This document shows positions 7,208-14,916 of a stretch of DNA of 57,381 nt, in pieces. Below the pieces are notes generated by a model that saw only the letters and a program-made list of their open reading frames with translations, was not told the origin of the DNA and did no database searches. Source of the DNA: UBA10677 sp045654245 (GTDB lineage: Bacteria; Bacillota; Clostridia; Christensenellales; Pumilibacteraceae); contig JAZOMX010000040.1 of the NCBI GenBank assembly GCA_045654245.1, positions 1-57,381 on the forward strand. The letters are read 5' to 3'. The position numbers were made by a program, and so were the translations under genes. Within the stretch, counting starts at the first letter, position 1. Every line of letters begins with the position of its first letter.

Positions 7208-9964
7208 ATGAACTACGATTTTATTTCAACGATAAAGGAAAAGGACGATTATTATTCTAACCGTCTTTTTACGGAATTAAACTATGCGCTTGAAGTTAGC
7301 GAGGCGAACGGCAATAAATACGCTAGCGTTATTGAAAAAGCAATCGACGAGGCGAACTCTTCTTTCGTCAAAGAGGGCAACATTACCGCCACCGCCGTAA
7401 AGAAATTCGAAAACGCTCTTGCCATAATGAAAGACGATTGCAAAAAGTACGAACTTTTGCTTGTCGGTCACGCGCATATAGATATGAACTGGATGTGGTC
7501 GTACGACGAAACGGTAGCAATTACCCTTTCTACTTTTGAAACTATGCTCCGTCTTATGGAAGAATATCCCTCTTTCACTTTCTCGCAATCGCAAGCCTCC
7601 GTTTACGAAATCGTAGAAAAGTACGACAAAGATATGCTTAAACGGATTAAAAAACGCGTAAAGGAAGGCAGATGGGAAATTACCGCGTCACAATGGGTTG
7701 AAGGCGACAAAAACCTAGCCTCGGGCGAAGATTTATCCCGTCATATCCTCGAAACGAAACGATATCTTTCTTCGATTTTCGATATTGCTCCTGAAAGCCT
7801 TAATCTTGATTTCGAGCCCGACACTTTCGGTCATAACCAAAATATGCCCGAAATTTTGTCTAACGGCGGAGTTAAGTATATGTACCATTGTAGAGGTAGC
7901 AATCCTAACGATATTTACCGCTGGGTTGCTCCCTCGGGCGCAAGCGTTCTTTCCTTTTGCGAGCCCGAGTGGTATATAGAAATCATTAAAAAGACTTCCT
8001 TTCTCGGCTACGTTAAGCGTATGACTAGATACGGGCTAAACAAATACCTAAGAGTTTACGGCGTAGGCGACCACGGTGGCGGGCCAACTAGACGCGACTT
8101 AAATTATATCCTCGATATGCAAAAATGGCCGATTATGCCAACACTTAAGTTCTCTTCGTACAAAGAGTGGTTTTCCTATATCGAAAACTCGGGCGTAGAT
8201 TTTCCCATATTTAAGGGCGAACTAAACAAGGTTTTCACGGGTTGCTACACCTCGCAGTCTCGCATTAAAAAGGCTAACGCCGAGAACGGTCGAATTTTGC
8301 TCGAAACCGAAAAGGCTATGGCTATGGCGAAAGCCTACGCCGGTAAAAAGGCTAACGATACCGCTTTGACGACGCCTTGGAGAGAACACTTGTTCAGTCA
8401 GTTCCACGATATTTTGCCGGGTAGCGGTGTTCCCGAAACGAGAGAGTACGCTATGGGCAAATCTCAAGAACTTAAGGCAAAGTGCGCAACCGAAAAAACG
8501 CTTGCTCTTAAAAGCATAGCCGAAAATCTTAATACCGAGCAGTTCATAACGAACGAAAAACTCCCGCTCGGTAAAGGTTACTCTTCCCTTGCCGGTCAAG
8601 GCAGACAAATGAACAACCAAATCCTTTACGGCGAAATGCAAACGGGCGATAAGCGGTTGTTTATGCTCTATAATCCTGCAACGGAGGGCGAATTCCTTGC
8701 CAAAATTAGGTTATACGATTACGAGGGCAATCTTGACTTTCTAAAAATTACGGATGGTGATGGAAACGAACTAGACTTCGATTGCGAAAAGACTCGCGTT
8801 CACGATTTTTTCCACCACTATAACGACTTGTTCGTCAAGGTCAACTTGCCGAGTATGGGCTATAAATTAATCGTAATAAGCGCGGACAACAAAAAACCGT
8901 ACGCTCTCCCGATAGATACGAATCCGATTAGCGAAACCGTTACCGATTTCGTTTTAGAAGACGAATACTTAAAAGTCGTTATTAGCGAACGAACGGGCGC
9001 AATCACGAAAATTATCGACAAAAAAACTAGTAAGTCTTACCAAAAAGACGCTCTTTGCTATTTCAATTTTATTACCGAGCGCAATTCGAAAGGTTCGACC
9101 GCTTGGAGACAAGGCAGTCCCGTTTTCAATAAGCCGTTATTAGACGGCGCCGTCGTATCCGACGACCATAGAAACGGAACATACCGCAACGGCAAAGCGC
9201 TTAAGCGTTTCGAGTATTCGGTTGACTTCGGACTTTCGAGCAAAATAATCGTTACTATCACTCTCGAATGCGGTGTTATTAACTATAACGCTGAAGTTTA
9301 TTTCCACGAGCAAGACAGAGAGCATAAAACCGTGCCTACTCTTTCTTTCCAAATGGATACGCCGTTTAACAAATATCTATACGATATCCCCTACTCCGTG
9401 ATAGAACGGGTAAGCGAGGATAGATTAGACGAGCCCGCCCTCTCTTTCGTATGCGGTCTTGACGAGTTCGGCAACGGCTTAATGTTACAAGCCGAAGGCA
9501 AAAACGGATTTAAGGGAGACGACGGCGGTATGAGCGTTTCGCTTATTAGAAATTCAATCGACCCCGAGGACTGTCCCGAGAACACGACGCATAAAATAAA
9601 TATTAAGGTTGCGCCCGTCTTTTACACTACTAACGAGGCTCTTATTAAACAAGCCGAACGCAATCGCACTCCCGTAAGTTACTTAAGCGTTAAGCCGACG
9701 AAGGGAACGCTCCCCTTGTCAAATAGCCTAATTTCCGTTGAGGGCGGTATCTTAACTTGCTTTAAGCCAAGTGGTAAAGCGTTCGTTTTGCGTCTTGCCG
9801 ACACCGACGGCGCAGGTAAAATTACCGTAAGCGTCAAAGGGCTAACTTCCGTTACTCTATGCGACGGCGTAGAAAACGAAATTCACCCACTTTCTTATGA
9901 CGATAACGGTTTTACCGTACAAGTAAAGCCTTATTCCGTAAACACAATTAAAATTACTTTATAA
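7208..9964 (+). CDS. Alpha-mannosidase, glycoside hydrolase family 38
   Basis: A retaining, zinc-dependent alpha-mannosidase acting on alpha-linked mannosides from glycans. The 918-residue protein has the family signature GHAHIDMNW (zinc ligands His90 and Asp92) and EPDTFGH (nucleophile Asp205). Near residues 430-450 it has QFHDILPGSG, which carries the third-region zinc His. The remaining two thirds form the middle and C-terminal beta domains. There is no signal peptide, so the enzyme is cytoplasmic and probably acts on imported oligosaccharides or mannosyl-glycerate-type compounds. I chose the ATG at 7208 because of its AAGGGG site and the promoter just upstream. It is followed after 16 bp by an HPr-like gene. 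The exact linkage specificity cannot be read from sequence. Confidence 0.95.
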   Translation: MNYDFISTIKEKDDYYSNRLFTELNYALEVSEANGNKYASVIEKAIDEANSSFVKEGNITATAVKKFENALAIMKDDCKKYELLLVGHAHIDMNWMWSYDETVAITLSTFETMLRLMEEYPSFTFSQSQASVYEIVEKYDKDMLKRIKKRVKEGRWEITASQWVEGDKNLASGEDLSRHILETKRYLSSIFDIAPESLNLDFEPDTFGHNQNMPEILSNGGVKYMYHCRGSNPNDIYRWVAPSGASVLSFCEPEWYIEIIKKTSFLGYVKRMTRYGLNKYLRVYGVGDHGGGPTRRDLNYILDMQKWPIMPTLKFSSYKEWFSYIENSGVDFPIFKGELNKVFTGCYTSQSRIKKANAENGRILLETEKAMAMAKAYAGKKANDTALTTPWREHLFSQFHDILPGSGVPETREYAMGKSQELKAKCATEKTLALKSIAENLNTEQFITNEKLPLGKGYSSLAGQGRQMNNQILYGEMQTGDKRLFMLYNPATEGEFLAKIRLYDYEGNLDFLKITDGDGNELDFDCEKTRVHDFFHHYNDLFVKVNLPSMGYKLIVISADNKKPYALPIDTNPISETVTDFVLEDEYLKVVISERTGAITKIIDKKTSKSYQKDALCYFNFITERNSKGSTAWRQGSPVFNKPLLDGAVVSDDHRNGTYRNGKALKRFEYSVDFGLSSKIIVTITLECGVINYNAEVYFHEQDREHKTVPTLSFQMDTPFNKYLYDIPYSVIERVSEDRLDEPALSFVCGLDEFGNGLMLQAEGKNGFKGDDGGMSVSLIRNSIDPEDCPENTTHKINIKVAPVFYTTNEALIKQAERNRTPVSYLSVKPTKGTLPLSNSLISVEGGILTCFKPSGKAFVLRLADTDGAGKITVSVKGLTSVTLCDGVENEIHPLSYDDNGFTVQVKPYSVNTIKITL

Positions 9965-9980
9965 ACAGGAGGAAACTACT

Positions 9981-10211
9981 ATGCAATCAATCAAAATCAC
10001 TCTTTCTATGGCGGAGAGCGTAAAAAAATTCGTCGCTACCGTAAACAAGTATCCTTACGATATCGACCTTCGTAGCGGTAGATTCGTAATCGACGCAAAA
10101 TCTATCTTGGGCATTTTCAGCCTTGACCTTTCTCGCCCGTTAGTTCTCGAAATTCATTCCGAAAAAACGGACGAACTTATCGAAGAACTCAAGGACTATA
10201 TCGTAGAATAA
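9981..10211 (+). CDS. HPr-like protein lacking the phosphorylatable histidine
   Basis: This 76-residue protein has the HPr fold pattern: an N-terminal strand, a helix, and the diagnostic KSILGIFSLDL (residues 40-50), equivalent to KSIMGVMSL of HPr with the regulatory Ser46 (here Ser41). The GLHARP active-site loop that carries His15 is missing; the aligned region reads MAESVKKF. It therefore cannot pass phosphate from Enzyme I to PTS EIIA by the usual route. It has a perfect AGGAGG site. It lies between a glycosidase and rlmD, so a Crh-like regulatory role (HPr-Ser-P type partner of a CcpA-like regulator) or a structural role is possible. That is inference. Confidence 0.8.
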   Translation: MQSIKITLSMAESVKKFVATVNKYPYDIDLRSGRFVIDAKSILGIFSLDLSRPLVLEIHSEKTDELIEELKDYIVE

Positions 10212-10241
10212 AGGAGACGCCGAAAGGCAAAACGTTTTAAT

Positions 10242-11579
10242 TTGGACGAACTACAAAAGAACGACCTCGTCGAACTGACCGTAGATAACCTCGGTTACGA
10301 CGGCGAAGGTATTGCCCGTTACGACGGCAAAACTATTTTTATCAAGGGTGCGCTCCCTTCTGAGCGCGTAAGGGCGAAGATTATTGCCGTTCGCCCCAAG
10401 TTTAATATTGCCATTTTAGAGAAAATACTATCCCCCTCCCCCGAAAGAGTTGCTCCCGTTTGCCCTATCTTCGGCAAGTGCGGTGGGTGCGATATCCAGC
10501 ACCTTAATTACTCCGCTCAACTTAAGTTCAAACAAAAGACGGTGCAAGAAACTCTCAAAAAAGTGGGCGGTATAGATTTTCCCGTTGGCGAAACGGTTGC
10601 TAGCGAACAAACTTTGCGGTATAGAAACAAGATTTCTCTACCCGTGCGTAGAACTAAAAACGGCGTGGAGGTAGGACTATTTGCTAAAGGTTCTCACCGC
10701 ATAGTTCAAACCGACGATTGCTTGCTCCAAGCGGGAAACACGGACGCTCTTATACTTTCTCTCCGTTCGTTTATCGAGAAAAATAACCTCTACGGCTACG
10801 ACGAGGAAACGGGCAAGGGCGATATTCGTCATCTAGTCGCTCGACTAGTCAACGGTAGGCTTTCCGTTACTATCGTATCAAACCTAAAAATCGACTGTAC
10901 CGACTTTATCGAGAGCGTAAAAACAATCAATCCCGATTGCGAGGTTTACCTTAATATTAACCGTCGCAAAGATAATATTATTTTGGGCGACAAGTGGTAT
11001 TTATTGTATTCGTGGGAAAGCGAAACGACGGTTGACGGACTGAAAGCAAGCGTTCATCCGGGCGGTTTTTTCCAAGTCAACGACGGTATAAGAAACGCTC
11101 TTTACGACAAGGTTGCGTCGCTTTGCGAAGGCGGTTTTGCCGTAGAGGCTTATAGCGGAGCGGGACTACTGTCAGCCTCGCTATGCAAAAAAGCGGACGA
11201 GGTTCACGCTATCGAAATTAACGAAAAAAGTCACGAGAGCGCGCTCAAACTTAAAAAGGACAACGCTCTATCAAACTTCTTTCCTCTTTGTGGCGACGTA
11301 AGCGTTCTTCTCCCCGAAGTCCTTAAAAAGGCAAAAGGCAAAGATACTTTTATCGTACTAGACCCACCGAGGACGGGAATTTCACGCGAGTGCGTTCAAA
11401 CTCTACTGTCGTCAAACAGCAACAATATAGTCTATATCAGTTGCAACCCAGCGACGCTAGCGCGCGACCTCTCTTTACTAAAAGAAAAATACTCCCCCGT
11501 CTCGATTACCCCATTTGATATGTTCCCACAAACGAGCAACGTCGAGACACTCGTCGTTTTGCGCAGGCAAAACTCGTAA
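10242..11579 (+). CDS. rlmD: 23S rRNA (uracil-C5)-methyltransferase RlmD/TrmA family
   Basis: An S-adenosylmethionine-dependent enzyme that methylates C5 of a uridine in 23S rRNA (U1939-type). The 445-residue protein has an N-terminal TRAM RNA-binding domain (about 1-60) and a [4Fe-4S] motif with Cys74, Cys80 and Cys83 (C-x5-C-x2-C) plus a later Cys in TDDC. The C-terminal Rossmann methyltransferase domain has VEAYSGAGLLS and the catalytic SCNPATLARDL loop near residue 400. The start appears to be TTG at 10242; no ATG or GTG lies upstream in frame, and the nearest AAGGAG is about 25 bases away, so initiation may be weak. The last 60 bases are part of a tandem repeat duplicated downstream. Confidence 0.93.
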   Translation: MDELQKNDLVELTVDNLGYDGEGIARYDGKTIFIKGALPSERVRAKIIAVRPKFNIAILEKILSPSPERVAPVCPIFGKCGGCDIQHLNYSAQLKFKQKTVQETLKKVGGIDFPVGETVASEQTLRYRNKISLPVRRTKNGVEVGLFAKGSHRIVQTDDCLLQAGNTDALILSLRSFIEKNNLYGYDEETGKGDIRHLVARLVNGRLSVTIVSNLKIDCTDFIESVKTINPDCEVYLNINRRKDNIILGDKWYLLYSWESETTVDGLKASVHPGGFFQVNDGIRNALYDKVASLCEGGFAVEAYSGAGLLSASLCKKADEVHAIEINEKSHESALKLKKDNALSNFFPLCGDVSVLLPEVLKKAKGKDTFIVLDPPRTGISRECVQTLLSSNSNNIVYISCNPATLARDLSLLKEKYSPVSITPFDMFPQTSNVETLVVLRRQNS

Positions 11580-11906
11580 TAAAAAACCGTAACCGAGTGC
11601 GTTTACGCTAACGAGAGTTATCGGATTTTTATTACGGCGTTATCGCTAGTCGAGAACAACCAAGTGGCGAAGATTTTGCTCGAATTTCGCCCTCGGCGTG
11701 AGAGCAACATATATCCGCTTGCGAGAATATATGTTCCCACAAACGAGCAACGTCGAGACACTCGTCGTTTTGCGCAAGCAAAACTCGTAACGAAAAGCCG
11801 TAACCGAGCGCGTTTACGCCAGCGAGAGTTATCGGATTTTCGCTACGGCGTTATCGCTAGTCGAGAATAGACGGGTGGCGAAGATTTTGCTCGAATTTCG
11901 CCCTCG
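11518..11906 (+). repeat. Tandem structured repeat, 1.8 copies of a 211-bp unit, starting inside rlmD
   Basis: 11518-11695 and 11729-11906 align over 178 bp with no gaps and 15 differences, 14 of them transitions. The period is 211 bp with a 33-bp non-matching spacer. The first 62 bases of copy 1 are the end of rlmD; copy 2 has the same bases as non-coding DNA. Each unit holds a GTTTTGC/GCAAAAC hairpin and a 15-bp imperfect stem (arms 11575-11589 and 11620-11635 in copy 1), with an inner CCGTAAC/GTTATCGG stem. Two stem pairs change on both sides between copies (T-A to C-G, A-T to G-C). No credible gene is present in 11580-11932; the open frame across copy 2 is compositional. Confidence 0.85.
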
Positions 11907-11932
11907 AAAGTAACATAGAGAATATAAAAATT

Positions 11933-12565
11933 ATGAAAAAAACTTATTTATTCGATTTTGACGGAACGCTAGTTGATTCTATGCCCGCTTTTTCATCCGT
12001 TATGCTAAAAATCTTGGACGACAACGGAATAGTTTACGACGAGAATATACTAAAAATTACCACTCCACTCGGCTATCGTGCTACGAGCGAGTATTATATT
12101 CAACTTGGAATTAAGGATACCGTCGAAGGGCTTATGGCAAAAATGCTCGATATGCTCAAAGCAGAATACGAAACGACTATTCCGCTAAAAGATGGTGTTA
12201 AGGAAACCTTGCTCTCGCTAAAAGAACAAGGTTGTTCGCTCAATATTTTGACGGCAAGCCCACACTCGGTACTCGACGCTTGCCTAACTAGGCTCGGCGT
12301 TTACGACCTGTTCGATTTCGTGTGGTCGTGCGACGATTTTTCCACAACTAAATCCAACCCCGAAATTTACCTGCGCTCCGCTCAAAAACTAGGCGTAAAT
12401 CCAAGCGAATTAGTTTTCGTTGACGATAATATAAACGCCGTCAAAACGGCAAAGAACGCAGGACTAATTAGTTACGGAATTTACGACCCCTCGTCAGAAG
12501 ACTACAAGCAAGAAATGAAAGCGATTGCCGATAAATACTTAAAAATCTTTAGCGAACTTATTTAA
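11933..12565 (+). CDS. HAD-superfamily phosphatase (phosphoglycolate phosphatase-like)
   Basis: A 210-residue haloacid-dehalogenase hydrolase with a small helical cap. The catalytic DxDGT is at residues 8-12 (nucleophile Asp8), motif II is in LNILTASPH (near 110), and motif IV is in FVDDNINAV (near 165). The nearest characterised relatives are phosphoglycolate phosphatase, pyrophosphatase PpaX and beta-phosphoglucomutase types, so the substrate is a small phosphoester that sequence alone does not fix. It lies directly after the rlmD repeat region. No clear ribosome binding site precedes the ATG at 11933. The acyltransferase gene follows after about 30 bp and may be co-transcribed. Confidence 0.85.
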   Translation: MKKTYLFDFDGTLVDSMPAFSSVMLKILDDNGIVYDENILKITTPLGYRATSEYYIQLGIKDTVEGLMAKMLDMLKAEYETTIPLKDGVKETLLSLKEQGCSLNILTASPHSVLDACLTRLGVYDLFDFVWSCDDFSTTKSNPEIYLRSAQKLGVNPSELVFVDDNINAVKTAKNAGLISYGIYDPSSEDYKQEMKAIADKYLKIFSELI

Positions 12566-12599
12566 TACAAAACTAATGCAAAAACGGAGTTTTACCCGT

Positions 12600-13763
12600 A
12601 TGGAAGAACAAATAAAACACGAACAAAATCAACGAATTGACTGGTTGGACGGATGGAAAGGAATTCTATGTATCCTTATTTTCGTACACCATTTTTGCTT
12701 ACTATTTTTACCAGCCATACACTACGGCAACGGTGCGCCGTCATACTTACGGGGAGTTGACACTTTCCTATCGCAATCGCCTTTTTCAGTTATCCTCAAT
12801 GGTAATTATATGGTAGCACTTTTTTGCATTATTAGCGCCGTGGTCATTAGTCGCAGTCTTATTTGTTCACAAAACAATACTAATAAACTAGTAAGCACAG
12901 TCTTAAAACGATATCTTCGCCTAATGCTCCCCCTATTTTTTATCGGATTTGTTACTTTTATTTTCTTGCAATTTAGTCTGTTTACTAATCAACGAGTATC
13001 AAACATAACGCAATCCCCTTGGGGCATACAATATTTTGGGCAACCTATTTCGTTTTGGGAATTTATTAAATCCGCATTAATAACGACGTGGTTCGTTGGT
13101 GATTTCACCCTTGCAACTTCGTTTTGGATGTTATCAGATTTGTTTTTCGGCACCTTTATTTGTGCGTTGCTGAGTATCGTATCGTGGAAATATCCTAAAA
13201 AAGCGTGGATAATCTACCTTTGCGTTATTGCTTTATTCTTTGGACGCTCCGACCTAGCATCTTCTTTCGCGGTAGGAACGCTATTGGCGTGGATAAGCAT
13301 CTACGCACCAAAAATCCTAAATAAATACGCAGGTTGGATAGCGCTATTTTTGGGATTACTTTTGGGCGGATATCCTAGTGGCGTAGTAGCAACTAACTTT
13401 TACAAGAACCTAACTTTTTTGGGATATGTTGACTGGCATATACTAGGCGCCTCTCTTTCCGTTTACGGCATCTTTTCTTGTAAAATTTTACAAAAAATAT
13501 TATCTTGGAAACCTTTTACATTTTTAGGAAAACTCTCATATTCCGTATATTTGTTACATATTTTCATTTTATTTTCTTTTACGACGGCGTTGTTTTTATG
13601 GATATATCCAAGCCTAGGTTACTTGCCTTGCGTTGCTATTTGTTTTGTTGCTACCTCGTTTGTTTTGTTGCTTTTATCTTTCCTCTATCAAAGATATGTG
13701 GAAAACAATTTAGAAAAACTACAAAAACTATTATGGCGAAGTTTTGAAGAAAATAAAAATTAA
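12600..13763 (+). CDS. Membrane acyltransferase, acyltransferase-3 (OafA/NolL) family
   Basis: A multi-pass membrane O-acyltransferase that transfers acetyl or another acyl group to surface sugars. The N-terminal RIDWLDGWKGILCILIFVHHF carries the family signature, with the conserved His in the first membrane helix. About ten hydrophobic segments follow, including KLSYSVYLLHIFILF near the C-terminus. I prefer ATG 12600 (387 residues), which has a GGAG about ten bases upstream. The earlier in-frame ATG at 12576 has no site. The gene is noticeably richer in A/T than its neighbours, which hints at recent acquisition. The acceptor glycan is unknown; the polysaccharide locus in this window is one candidate. 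Confidence 0.85.
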   Translation: MEEQIKHEQNQRIDWLDGWKGILCILIFVHHFCLLFLPAIHYGNGAPSYLRGVDTFLSQSPFSVILNGNYMVALFCIISAVVISRSLICSQNNTNKLVSTVLKRYLRLMLPLFFIGFVTFIFLQFSLFTNQRVSNITQSPWGIQYFGQPISFWEFIKSALITTWFVGDFTLATSFWMLSDLFFGTFICALLSIVSWKYPKKAWIIYLCVIALFFGRSDLASSFAVGTLLAWISIYAPKILNKYAGWIALFLGLLLGGYPSGVVATNFYKNLTFLGYVDWHILGASLSVYGIFSCKILQKILSWKPFTFLGKLSYSVYLLHIFILFSFTTALFLWIYPSLGYLPCVAICFVATSFVLLLLSFLYQRYVENNLEKLQKLLWRSFEENKN

Positions 13764-13769
13764 CCTTTA

Positions 13770-13856
13770 GTGACATTACTGAAACAATATGGCGAAGTAA
13801 TTAACGAAAAATACGAGTTTGATGAAATTCAAAATTTATTTTTAAAACGGTATTGA
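13770..13856 (+). pseudogene. Possible short gene remnant
   Basis: A 28-codon frame opening at GTG 13770 and ending at TGA 13854-13856 reads VTLLKQYGEVINEKYEFDE and on to FLKRY, which looks like the C-terminus of a normal soluble protein rather than random sequence. A stop lies directly upstream in frame, there is no ribosome binding site, and its end overlaps the next promoter's -35. I read it as a possible leftover of a deleted gene, with low confidence. Confidence 0.2.
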
Positions 13857-13881
13857 CACGGCGCAATAATTATGGCATAAT
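13853..13881 (+). promoter_or_regulatory. Promoter of the small membrane protein gene
   Basis: TTGACA (13853-13858) and CATAAT (13876-13881) are spaced by 17 bp. The GGAGG-preceded ATG at 13909 follows at a normal leader distance. Confidence 0.8.
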
Positions 13882-13908
13882 GTAATCACTAATTTTTGGA
13901 GGTATATT

Positions 13909-14388
13909 ATGGCTAGAAAAAAGAAAAAACAAGGGCTGTCTATTTTGGCTCTTTTGATGCTAATCGGCGTAGTTCTTTCTATCGTCGGACTATTTACTCC
14001 CTTCTTTGCAAGCACGACTGAACCTTTCGGCAAAAGCGCAACGGAGACTTACGGACTTTTCAACGAATACTTCTCTGACCTTGAATCGTTAAACGCAGAA
14101 CTTGGTGGAGAATTGTTCCCCATTTCACTCGTTCGAGTAGTTGCAATCGCAGGCGCAGTTCTTTCGGTAATTTGCGTAGGCGTTGCTATTTTCGGTAAGG
14201 TTAGCGGGCTTGTGAAATTCATTATCGCAGGCATTACGATTGCCGTTGGAATTTTGGTATTCTCGTTCGGTGGCGCGTTTGCAAGCGACCTAACCGTTCT
14301 CGTTACCAAATGGACGCTTTCGATTGGCGCTTATCTATCCGGAATAGGAATTATTATGACGGGTGGCGCGTTCCTCTTGAAAAGATAA
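13909..14388 (+). CDS. Small integral membrane protein of unknown function
   Basis: A 159-residue protein with a lysine-rich cytoplasmic N-terminus (MARKKKKQG) and four predicted membrane segments (about residues 12-32, 75-95, 102-122 and 130-155). The 40-residue loop between helices 1 and 2 carries acidic and Thr/Ser residues and would be outside. This four-helix layout recalls claudin-like or DUF-type small bacterial membrane proteins, but I do not recognise a family. It has a GGAGG site, its own perfect-spacing promoter and its own terminator, so it is a single-gene transcript. Confidence 0.75.
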   Translation: MARKKKKQGLSILALLMLIGVVLSIVGLFTPFFASTTEPFGKSATETYGLFNEYFSDLESLNAELGGELFPISLVRVVAIAGAVLSVICVGVAIFGKVSGLVKFIIAGITIAVGILVFSFGGAFASDLTVLVTKWTLSIGAYLSGIGIIMTGGAFLLKR

Positions 14389-14399
14389 TAAAAAACCTA

Positions 14400-14442
14400 T
14401 TGGCTCTTTCGTAAAAAAATTATGAAAGAGCCAAATTTTTTT
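14400..14442 (+). terminator. Terminator after the small membrane protein gene
   Basis: TTGGCTCTTTC and GAAAGAGCCAA form an 11-bp perfect stem, followed by seven T residues. Confidence 0.9.
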
Positions 14443-14451
14443 AAAAAAGTC

Positions 14452-14480
14452 TTGACAAATCGACTTCCATAGCATATAAT
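14452..14480 (+). promoter_or_regulatory. Consensus promoter of the TM1266/ABC operon
   Basis: TTGACA (14452-14457) and TATAAT (14475-14480) are both perfect with a 17-bp spacer, the strongest promoter in the window. The start site is expected near 14487, leaving a leader of about 155 nt before the first gene. Confidence 0.9.
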
Positions 14481-14486
14481 TGTACT

Positions 14487-14622
14487 AACCTAATCCGAAA
14501 GGTTCGTCCTGACGGCAAAGGAGTGGAAAAATTAAGTCAATAACGGAGCACCGAGAGTGTTCCCTTATCTATATTCTCTCCCCCTTTTGCCATAGGTTTC
14601 GGCAAGGGGGAGTTATTTTTTT
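14487..14622 (+). ncRNA. Attenuator-type leader RNA (candidate riboswitch) upstream of the TM1266/ABC operon
   Basis: The leader contains an AACC/GGTT hairpin (14487-14504), a TCCT/AGGA hairpin and a GAGCAC/GTGTTC hairpin (about 14546-14562). It ends in an intrinsic terminator: arms CTCCCCCTTTTGCC (14578-14591) and GGCAAGGGGGAG (14601-14612), then a T run to 14622. The segment GGCAAAGGAG at 14514-14523 mimics the right terminator arm and can pair with the left arm, which would form an antiterminator. This is the arrangement of a transcriptional riboswitch. I could not match it to TPP, SAM, FMN, ZTP, c-di-GMP, fluoride, purine or T-box patterns. The ligand would be whatever the following transporter imports. 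Confidence 0.65.
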
Positions 14623-14642
14623 AGTCAAAAGGAGTACTAGTA

Positions 14643-14891
14643 ATGGAAGAAACTCGTATCGCCGTCGTAGCAATTATAGTCGAGGATATATCGGCGTCTG
14701 AAAAGGTAAATTCAACCTTACACGATTTCGGTCAATATGTCGTCGGTCGTATGGGCTTACCGTACAGAGAAAAAGGCGTTAGCGTAATCAGCGTAGTCGT
14801 TGACGCGCCCACACCCACGATTAATGCTCTTACGGGCAAACTCGGTATGATAAAAGGCGTTTCAGCCAAAACTTTATACTCTAACAAATAA
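14643..14891 (+). CDS. TM1266-family ACT-fold regulator (iron-only hydrogenase system regulator type)
   Basis: This 82-residue protein (MEETRIAVVAIIVED through GVSAKTLYSNK) matches the small ACT-like family typified by Thermotoga maritima TM1266, often annotated as a putative regulator of [FeFe]-hydrogenase maturation. The core pattern is a strand, a helix over VNSTLHDFGQYVVGRMGLPY, then the ISVVVDAP strand and a final helix over the Gly-rich KLGMIKGV. It has a GGAG site and is the first gene after the attenuator leader. It is followed by an ABC substrate-binding protein and permease. That suggests it senses or responds to the transported small molecule; the partner is unknown and no hydrogenase gene is in the window. 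Confidence 0.8.
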   Translation: MEETRIAVVAIIVEDISASEKVNSTLHDFGQYVVGRMGLPYREKGVSVISVVVDAPTPTINALTGKLGMIKGVSAKTLYSNK

Positions 14892-14916
14892 ACTTACTTT
14901 CTAGGAGGAAACTAAA

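Noticed and set aside
11664..11870. A 68-codon plus-strand frame across the second repeat copy
   Set aside because: It consists of repeat sequence that is either rlmD tail in another frame or hairpin DNA; the Arg-rich product looks compositional.
11518..11906. Possible CRISPR array or diversity-generating retroelement pair
   Set aside because: There are only two long copies with no short regular repeats or spacers, no cas genes or reverse transcriptase, and the differences are transitions in both directions, not adenine-specific.
14487..14570. Partial resemblance of the leader to the 3' half of a TPP riboswitch (CCTAATCCG then GACGGCAAAGG)
   Set aside because: The 5' half with CUGAGA is absent, because the promoter lies directly upstream, and the helix order does not fit. 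I leave the class open.
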